Positions 55,562 through 64,000 of a stretch of 64,000 bases of DNA are shown here, piece by piece (the stretch's first letter is position 1; the number at the start of each line of letters is the position of its first letter). The translations under genes were made by a program, and so were the position numbers. Source of the DNA: Brachyhypopomus gauderio (taxonomy: Eukaryota > Chordata > Actinopteri > Gymnotiformes > Hypopomidae); contig NC_135228.1 of the NCBI RefSeq assembly GCF_052324685.1, positions 7,846,823-7,910,822 on the forward strand. The letters run 5' to 3'. The notes under the pieces were generated by a model. It was not told the DNA's origin, searched no databases, and saw only the letters and a list, made by a program, of their open reading frames with translations.

Positions 55562-57784
55562 AGTGGGTTTATGGCACATTAACGGCAGTCTGTAGATCTT
55601 AGTGGGGCTCCCTCAACCAGGACACCTTGTTTGGGTTAGACATGAACAGGCAGGTCCGAACCATTACAACCATGCAGGACCAGCTTGGCTAGTTTAAAAT
55701 CCCATGACCCATCTCTATGGCAGCGTCTACTTCAGTGCCTACGTTTCCAGTCAGAACTCTTGACTGCGTATTTGGGTCTTCCACCTCTCCTGTACAGTCC
55801 TCGAATGTGAATGTGGATTAATAAGTGAGGTTGTTTGTGGTTTTATCATTGTTGTGACGACTGTCTCATAGCTTGTGTCGTTATTCCCTCCCGTGTTACC
55901 TCACAGAGCACAGGGAGGCATTATGACGCAGAGCTGAAAGAAAAAAGAGTGTGAACACGGAACAACCAGGCCTTCTGAACCTGGACAATGGTACAAAGAG
56001 CTGGAAAAGACAAACATGAAAGTTTAAGCACTGGCCATAGTAGCAGTATCAACTTTGTTGCACAGTTTTACAATGGATGTTAGCAATTAAGAGACAACCA
56101 CCATTAATACCGTGTTAAAATCATGCTTGTGTTGCAAATACAATATTCAGTTACTCTTTTTAGTGTTATATACTGTATATATTTAGTGACAAACTAATTG
56201 GTCTTGGTTGTAGTAATGTGTTCTTAAATAATTGCTGAATAAAATTTGTTTTGAGTTACATACGGATCTGTATTAGTTGTATGTACGCACTTTCCATGGG
56301 TCCCCGGGATACTGACAGATCTGTCAGAGGTAGAAGTTAAAGTGTGACGCTCTCAACACGTGTTGACATGGCTGGACTCTGTGGTGAGTTGTGTCGTCTG
56401 GCACATTTAAGGTCTTGAGTGCCACCTGCTGGAAATGTTGCTACACTGCAGTGTGTAGGGGCGAGGGCTCTCATGACAGAAGAGCAGCGCGGGTTATTTT
56501 GACTAAAACAACCCTCCTGAAGAAAAATAAAGGAATGGCCTCTGGTGTAGGAAGACTGAAAAGGTTCAAATAAGTAATGTCGCATGTACCTGACCAGTCC
56601 ACAGGCTGTACGTGGTGAAAGATGAAGTGTTGCTGAAAACAGAATTCTACAAACTGCCATTTTCTGCTAACGTGACATGAATGTCCTGATCTATCTAAAC
56701 ACTCCTGCGTGTTCGTGGCTTTGTTGGCATTATGTAAATACTGTAGACCTCACCGCTCAGCACACACCCTGCCTCACTGAGGCAGCCAATGAGATCAGCG
56801 GTCATTATAATATTAAAGTTGCGTATTAAATGACTGGTGATCTCCATATATGGACTTTCAAAGATTAACGAACGAATATGCTGCCAAATTAAAGAGATAC
56901 GTGGGGTTGTTAGGGGATTAGGAGACACATAGTATGCAGGTGTACCTATAACACTGCCATTTGAGAAAGGCATCTTAGATACTGATATCTGATCAAATTA
57001 CAAAACGAAGCCATCCTTACTATTGCCTTTAAGGACCATATTAAAAGGACAGTTCTGTGAGAAATGTGTTGTTGCGCATTAAGAGTTTAATTAGAATCTT
57101 ACTTGAGGTCAAAGAATCCTTACCTGGGACAGGTGGCATTGGTGAGAAAATGGAACCCAGTGGTGTAGTATATACACACACACACGGATTATACAAACCT
57201 ATTTAAACACACTCTGACCTTATACATACACACAGGCCCCGCCTCACTGACTAACACATCCTAGATTGGTTGCATGTCGTCCCACCAGGTGAATGTTTAC
57301 TGATTCCATGAGTGAACTACCCCCCCCCCCCCCACACACACACAAAAAATACACTTATTGTCAGAAACAAAGACCTATCAAAATAAATGACCTACCACAG
57401 GAATGCTAATACATGGAGAAAATGTCTCCCTTTGAAATATCAGAAGTGTACGTTCTCCATACAAACATTCATGCTCACACACTCCAGGACTGTCCAAATG
57501 ATATTGACTGCTTACTCACAGACAGCATACACTGAGTAAAAACCTCAAACCAATGGAGCCCACATCCAGAGTGAAAATTAACCACACCAGATAATCCAGA
57601 GTGCAGAATTAGATTATCACTTATTCAGACAGTTTTCTGGACAGGACCTTTCGTTGCACATAGTGCTTCCCCTGAAACATTATTGGTCTTGGACACTAAC
57701 CCAAAGCATTGATAGTGTGTGAGTTAATGCTATAGGGGTTAACCACTGAGCCCCTCTGAGACTCCTCCTGCCTCAGAGACTCCT
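54592..57784. other. Intergenic, no gene seen
   Basis: No coding exon is recognised. It contains a CT/CA compound microsatellite (55509-55561), a C-run joined to CA (about 57320-57345), and AT-rich sequence near 56100-56250. The frame 56337-56660 (-) has no recognisable domain. Confidence 0.45.
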
Positions 57785-57930
57785 CCTCTCCTGCTGATAC
57801 CCCACCCACAATCTCAACCACTCCTGCTGAAACCCCACCCACAATCTGAGTCACTCCTGCTGAAACCCCACCATCAATCTCAACAACTCCTGCTGAAACC
57901 CCACCCACAATTTCATCTGCTACTGCTGAG
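57785..57930. repeat. 33-bp minisatellite, about 4-5 copies
   Basis: The unit is CTCCTGCTGAAACCCCACCC plus ACAATCTGAGTCA, with variants. It is in frame on the minus strand (GGVSAGVVEI repeated), but this is a repeat artefact. Confidence 0.93.
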
Positions 57931-58381
57931 CAGTTTCAAAGAGATGAAAGGAGGTATGAAAAATGTTTCTTCACTGAACAGGAAGCTCTTCCTTCACATC
58001 TGTGGGAACCGTCCTGTCCTTGAAGTCTCTCTTGTTTTTAAAGTCCCTTTTGTCTTTGAAGTCCTGTTTGTCTCTGAAGTGCCTTTAAGGCAACTACTCT
58101 GTGTCATCATTGGAAAACCTTGGTACTAGTGCAGCGTATTAGCAGGGACCAGCTGATCAGTATTGGTGAACATGGGCTTTGCCTCCAGGAAGAAAGGGAA
58201 AGATGGAAAGATAACCATCACAGGACTCTCACAAGCTTCCACAGCTAAAGAACCCCCTCTCCATCTCTCTCTCTCTCACTATACTCCTCACATACCACCA
58301 TACTGCGGCGATTTTATTCCTGTCAGAGAAATCTCAGTTGACTTCCTGAGTATATTGCTCTGAGCCTGCCACCTCCACTGT

Positions 58382-58384
<3 letters not shown>
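57931..58384. other. dipk1b 3' flank
   Basis: Contains CTTTGAAGTC-type sub-repeats near 58020-58085 and TTTATT at 58313-58318, which is AATAAA on the minus strand about 130 bases after the dipk1b stop and so a candidate poly(A) signal. No other gene is seen. Confidence 0.45.

Positions 58385-58428
<44 letters not shown>
58385..58428. repeat. (CT)n microsatellite in the dipk1b 3' UTR
   Basis: Pure CT array of about 22 units, 20 bases downstream of the dipk1b stop on the minus strand, where the transcript would read (GA)n. Confidence 0.97.
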
Positions 58429-58431
<3 letters not shown>

Positions 58432-58447
58432 GTCTCCTCCCCCTCCC

Positions 58448-59260
<813 letters not shown>

Positions 59261-60065
59261 CTACAAGCAGAGGGGGGGGGGGGGGGTTGGAGAAGTTAAA
59301 GGATGACAACAACATAAGCTGACAGAGAAGGAAATGGATGTTATGAAATGAAACAGCTTAAACACACATTTCGCATCTTGTGGTGACTTCTTTCACATAT
59401 TTGAATTCATTGCAATATTACATTAAGTATATAACAGAAGCGATATAAAAGATATGCAACACAGAAGATTTGCTTTGTACCTTTTGTGCTTGATCGAGTT
59501 TCAAGGAATTGTTAATTCATTATCTATGCTACTCATGTAAACCCCCGCCCACACTGCATGGGCTATGAAACCACAGAACTGGCACATACACTCTCGCCTT
59601 CTAAACACGACCGCTAATGAAGCAGTTTCGCAGGGAAAGGTTTCTCTGGTGATGAAGTGCTAACTGGTTGTCCAGTTGGAAAAAAACTGGCCTGTCCATA
59701 CAGTCTGTGCATGTGTGTATATGAAGGCATGCATGTGTTTGTGTGTGTGTGTGCATTCACCATTATTTTTAGCTGTGTGCCTTCCTCTTTATTATCACAC
59801 TTCTGTTCATAACACCCTCTCACTTCTTTCTAATAAACTCACTGCCCCTCAGTGTTTTTCTCAGTCTCTCTCAGGTCAGTGTGGGATGACTGTATGAAAC
59901 AGAATATGGCCAGAACATTGAAAATGTTTAAATTTTTAACTTCACTTAATAAGAATAGTAACAGTTTTAGTGACATCTACAAATTAATTAAGACAGTAAT
60001 AAGATAATCAAAATAATAAATATAATAAAAAGCTGATACAAACGGATTTAGCAAAGAGGACTGTG
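59261..60065. other. Probable dipk1b intron, no exon seen
   Basis: Begins with a polypyrimidine-side C/G-run (59272-59286 reads as poly-G on the plus strand) and is otherwise AT-rich. No conserved dipk1b exon is recognised. Confidence 0.5.
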
Positions 60066-60370
60066 TGTAAAGGTTGGTGTGCACGTGTGTGTAAAGGTTT
60101 GTGTGTATGTGTGTGTAAAGGTTGGTGTGCATGTGTGTGTATAGGTTGGTGTGCACGTATGTGTAAAGGTTTGTGTGCATGTGTGTGTAAAGGTTGGTGT
60201 GCATGTGTGTGTATAGGTTGGTGTGCACGTGTGTGTAAAGGTTTGTGTGTATGTGTGTGTAAAGGTTGGTGTGCATGTGTGTGTAAAGGTTGGTGTGCAC
60301 GTGTGTGTGTAAAGGTTGGTGTGCACGTGTGTGTAAAGCTTGGTGTGCACGTGTGTGTGTAAATGTTGGT
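60066..60370. repeat. 24-bp minisatellite, about 12 copies
   Basis: Unit TAAAGGTTGGTGTGCACGTG plus TGTG, with A/G and GG/TG variants. It gives Cys/Trp/Lys octapeptide repeats in one frame and Thr/His-rich ones on the other strand, neither being a gene. Confidence 0.96.
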
Positions 60371-60674
60371 GTGCATGTGTGTCTAGGGGTGATTTAGGTG
60401 TGGAAGTATGAATGAGGAGAGGTTGCCAAATGTTGCTACATGTTCTGCATTAAGGTTTGTTGTGTGCTGTGCTCTAAGAAAACTGTGTCATATTATTGAC
60501 ATTTTAGATTATGTTTTGTATTTTAGTGTGAAAATGACACATAGGGTTTTTAATTGTTCACAGTAAAGTGCGTACTATTTCTTTCCTCTTTAGGCAGCCA
60601 AGCATTTCATAGTCCTAATGTTGCAAATAGTAATTTTACTTTGCTTTATAATCTGGTTTTAGAATTGGTAGTGA

Positions 60675-61250
60675 AGCAGTGCTGGTGTGTATCAGTGCTG
60701 GTGTGTGGTAGTGTTGGTGTGTGGTAATGCTGGTGTGTGGTGATGTTGTGTGTGTTGTAGTGCTGGTGTGTGGTAGTGTTGGTGTGTGGTAGTGTTGGTG
60801 TGTGGTAGTGCTGGTGTGTGGTAGTGTTGGTGTGTGGTAGTGTTGGTGTGTGGTAGTGCTGGTGTGTGGTAGTGTTGGTGTGTGGTAATGCTGGTGTGTG
60901 GTGATGCTGTATGTGTGGTAGTGCTGGTGTGTATCAGTGCTGGTGTGTTGTCATGTTGGGTGTGTGGTAGTGTTGGTGTGTATCAGTGCTGGTATTCAGC
61001 AATGCTGGTGTGTGGTAGTGTTGGTGTGTGGTAGTGTTTGGTGTGTGGTAGTTCTGGTGTGTATCAGTGCTGGTGTGTGTTGGTGTTGAGTATGTGGTAG
61101 TGCTGGTGTGTATCAGTGCTGGGTGTGTGATACTGTTGGTGTGTGGTAGTGCTGGTGTGTATCAGTGCTGGTGTGTGGTAGTGTTGGTGTGTGGTAATGC
61201 TGGTGTGTGGTGATGTTGTGTGTGTGGTAGTGCTGGTGTGCATCTTTGTG
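60675..61250. repeat. 16-bp GT-rich minisatellite, about 35 copies
   Basis: Unit GTGTTGGTGTGTGGTA with variants (GCTGG, TATCA, ATGCT) and a few inserted units. The sequence between 60371 and 60674 is AT-rich and without a gene. Confidence 0.96.
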
Positions 61251-61764
61251 CCTATAAATGCTGTGTGTCTCTGGGACTGGTCTCTAAATGCATCCAGAAA
61301 CTTAGGGATCTTTTATGTGTTTATTGATAATGGAAATCTACTTAGTTCTGCCCTTCAGGCATTGGTGGGTGTTTTCCTTTGGGGTTTTAGCACCATTCTA
61401 AATGCAGGACATGCGTTGGATGTTTGTCCCACCTGGTGTAGCTGTGAGTGGAACCATGCTTCACTTCCACACTGTAATGGGCTGTATTATACTATCAAAT
61501 CATCTGGAGCAAATTGAAATTGGTACACCAATGTTGTAGAGTTCCTCTTTTACTGCATATAGAGCACTGTGAGCTTTTTCCTTTGGTGCATTCACTGCCT
61601 TGCTGAAACTCCATGATGCGGTAATAATGAGGCAGAAGTGTAGGTGTGCTCTGCCTAAAATGAACTGGGGTGAACTGGGGTGAACTGGTGTCTGTGTTCC
61701 TGACATCCATGCTTCAGTTAGAAGATCATGATGTTTGTCTTTTTTTGGTTTACTGCCAGGGCCC

Positions 61765-62195
61765 AGTTCTGTCAGTAGTTCTGAGCCAGGGCCCAGTTCT
61801 TTCAGTAGTTCTCTGACAGGCCCCAGTTCTGTCAGTAGTTATCTGCCAAGGCCCAGTTCTGTCAGTAGTTATCTGCCAAGGCCCAGTTCTGTCAGTAGTT
61901 ATCTGCCAGGCCGAGTTCTGTCAGTAGTTATCTGCCAAGGCCCAGTTCTGTCAGTAGTTATCTGCCAGGCCCAGTTCTGTCAGTAGTTCTCTGCCAGGCC
62001 CCAGTTCTGTCAGTAGTTATCTGCCAGGCCCAGTTCTGTCAGTAGTTCTCTGCCAGGCCCAGTTCTGTCAGTAGTTCTCTGCCAGGCCCCAGTTCTGTCA
62101 GTAATTCTCTGCCAGGCCCTAATTCTGTCAGTAGTTATCTGCCAAGGCCCAGTTCTGTCAGTAGTTCTCTGCCAGGGCCCAGTTCTGGTAGCTCT
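61765..62195. repeat. 30-bp minisatellite, about 14 copies
   Basis: Unit CCCAGTTCTGTCAGTAGTTA plus TCTGCCAAGG. Lengths vary by 1-2 bases (GGCCC/GGCC), so frames drift. Not a CRISPR: units are contiguous with no spacers. Confidence 0.96.
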
Positions 62196-63599
62196 CCAGC
62201 AGGTCCAGCTGCTGCTGTGACCCTTATGTAGTGGGTGACAGCAGCACCAGGCCATCAGCATAGAGCAATAACCTCCCTGCCTGTGTAAATACTGAATAGG
62301 GCCTCGCTACTGTTTCCAGAGTGAAGAAACTGGTTCACTGGCAATCCACATCCCACATTTGTTTCCCACATTCGCTGATTTAATAGCGTCATAAACCCCC
62401 TACACCACTTTGTTCAAAGTTTAGTATAGTACTTCATGCCAGATAGAATCAAAATTCCTTTCTGAAATGAACAAAACATGCAGTTTTGATAGACGTGTAT
62501 TGATTGGGGTGTGTGGAGTGTAAATGTGATGAGCTGTAAAGTGGTTTGGAAAGATGCCAGTCAGACTCTTACTCAGGACATTGTGTTCATTACAGAAGGT
62601 CAAACGTCTTGCATTTAAAATGCTAGTAATGTCTTCACTCTTGAGAACTCGGGTTATAAGCCCCTGGCTCCAGACATCAGGAAAACTGTCAATTCTTCCT
62701 GGGTGTTACTGGGTAATTGGGTGGGTTTGGGTTTCTCCAGAAGTCTGTATTTCTTGTCAGATTGTAATGTGAATTTGTTTTCAAAATGCTGTGCTGAGAT
62801 TTAACCATTTTGCAAAGTTTTAGGGCTCAAGTTAAACCATGTTGTGAATGTTAGAATGTTCCTGTCTTTCTGAATGTTAGAATGTTCCTGTCTTTCTGAA
62901 TGTTGAATGTTAGAATGTTCCTGTCTTTCTGAATGTTGAATGTGTCTTTTAGAACTTTTTATGTTAAAAGTTTTCACAGAATGTTCTTCTTTAAGTACTT
63001 TAAGCTTTAAGTTAGATAATATACAGTTTGTGTCAAACTTTTTTGTCAAAAAATCATCAATCAGGTATAAATAATTCCAAATAATTAAATTTAGTTATTG
63101 GAGTATTTGTCTTGTGGGTTTGTTTAAGTTTGTCCTTTATCTGATCTGCAGGAGGAGGGGTTATAGTGACTGGGGGCAGGGCTGCTGTAGCTGGAGGTGG
63201 GACTGTTTGGCTTGGGGGCGGGACTGTTGTAGCTGGGAGAGACTTTCTGCTTCTCTGTGTTTGTGTAGAGTGGTGGAGCAGCTGATTAGTCTCTCTGTCT
63301 CTCTTTTGAGGGGACACACGACAGTTGTACTCTCTTCTGAAAGACGCACAGTCTTTCTGTGACTTTGCTAAACTCTTCCACAGTTCGTTGACATCACTGA
63401 AGCCCCTCTCACACCCCCCCCCCCCCCCCCGCTTTGCAGAGGGCATCATATGCAAATTCAGCACAGATATCTGCATATAAGCACTACTGATGAGTCATGT
63501 CAGTCCAATCAAGTGTGTCCCAAAGCACTGCAGAACTCAGTTTATTGGCCAACCATCGTGCCCATTTTAAGGTGAATGAGTTATGAACGGTGATTAAAT
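62196..63599. other. Probable dipk1b intron, no exon seen
   Basis: Includes a short 26-bp repeat (62845-62945), a poly-C run (63414-63430) and no recognisable coding exon. The minus-strand frame 63057-63476 is Pro/Thr-rich and starts across the C-run; I do not support it as a gene. Confidence 0.45.
62845..62945. repeat. 26-bp tandem repeat, 3-4 copies
   Basis: Unit GAATGTTAGAATGTTCCTGT plus CTTTCT, with one variant of 33 bp carrying an extra GAATGTT. Confidence 0.92.
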
Positions 63600-63707
63600 G
63601 GCGGCAAATCTCTTGATGCTGCGGCCACTCTGGGATCTCTGTGCTTTACACCGTGACCCCGGGGGAGCTGAATTTCCCACTCGTGGGATCAATAAAGTTT
63701 ATTCTAT
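63600..63707 (+). mobile_element. LINE 3' tail
   Basis: GCTGAATTTCCCACTCGTGG followed by GATCAATAAAGTTTATTCTATGA is a typical fish non-LTR retrotransposon 3' end, related in plan to the tails near 27180 and 29280 (minus). Coding sequence is absent. The remaining bases to 64000 show no gene. Confidence 0.6.
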
Positions 63708-64000
63708 GAACAGTAGTAAACAGTAATAAAGCTCACCAGTGACACAGCCCTGCAAAAGTGGAGATTCAAGGGTTTTTTTTGTCACCCACAGATTCCTCCT
63801 AAGGTCAGTCCACCATCCACATGGCCAAACCCAGACCACAAACCACATGACCCAACCCAGCAGTCCCCAGTACCACTTCAGGAGATGCAGTGACCTGCAC
63901 AGTTTAGATCTTTACAAACCAGACACTTGTATACGAATTACTTGCAAATTAGGTGATGGGCGTGAGACTGAAAATCACAAGTACAAAAGGAACTGTGAGC

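Noticed and set aside
61765-62195. Regularly repeated 30-bp units that might suggest a CRISPR array
   Set aside because: Units are directly contiguous with no unique spacers, and the sequence is vertebrate. It is a minisatellite.
63057-63476. Pro-rich 139-codon minus-strand frame
   Set aside because: It crosses a poly-C run and consists of simple Pro/Thr/Ala repeats derived from GGGGCGGGACTG-type sequence; no domain is visible.

Overview
The window is nuclear DNA of a ray-finned fish, probably an otophysan teleost; the exact lineage is inference. It holds spliced vertebrate genes, L2-type and RTE-like LINEs, Tc1/mariner and hAT transposons, a tRNA-derived SINE, and a very heavy load of (GT)n arrays and minisatellites. 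There is no sign of bacterial or organellar sequence. Three host genes are firmly recognised: ppp1r26 (33283-36573, +), mrps2 (40835-42679, +, four coding exons whose phases all join) and the 3'-terminal coding exon of dipk1b/fam69b (58448-59260, -). All three human orthologues lie in 9q34.3, so the right half is a conserved syntenic block. ppp1r26 and mrps2 are head-to-tail. dipk1b is convergent with them, and its upstream exons must lie beyond the right edge, so about 59.3-64 kb is probably its intron.

Left region (1-32 kb). This part is mostly mobile DNA. A solo LTR with a 4-bp target duplication sits inside a Tc1 relic, which sits inside a hAT-type element (1653-3826). It is followed by an eight-copy 37-bp G-rich minisatellite. 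A 928-bp hAT element with an exact 8-bp target duplication (11511-12438) abuts a 3.25-kb LTR retroelement (12458-15707). The LTR element has no recognisable pol; it carries the remains of a repeated, very acidic, Tyr/Pro-rich open reading frame. A 1.06-kb foldback element (19905-20967) has arms of about 360 bp. Three gene remnants or candidates lie between 21.8 and 25.3 kb: an unidentified terminal exon on the minus strand, a TNF-receptor-superfamily remnant with three phase-compatible exons and a frameshift, and a THAP-domain fragment with coiled coil. From 25.8 to 29.7 kb lie a Tc1 relic, an L2 LINE and a roughly 630-bp direct duplication.

Middle (31.7-43.2 kb). A CpG-rich block precedes ppp1r26. 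The ppp1r26 leader contains a start-stop uORF and an overlapping uORF. mrps2 follows after about 4.3 kb of non-coding DNA.

Right region (43.7-64 kb). Nested DNA transposons are resolved by exact target duplications: a hAT element inside a palindromic element, and a hAT MITE inserted four bases into the end of another hAT element. There is a broken, intron-containing hAT-type transposase pseudogene on the minus strand, then dipk1b and four different minisatellites in its presumed intron. The host genes do not form a pathway; they are linked by synteny only.
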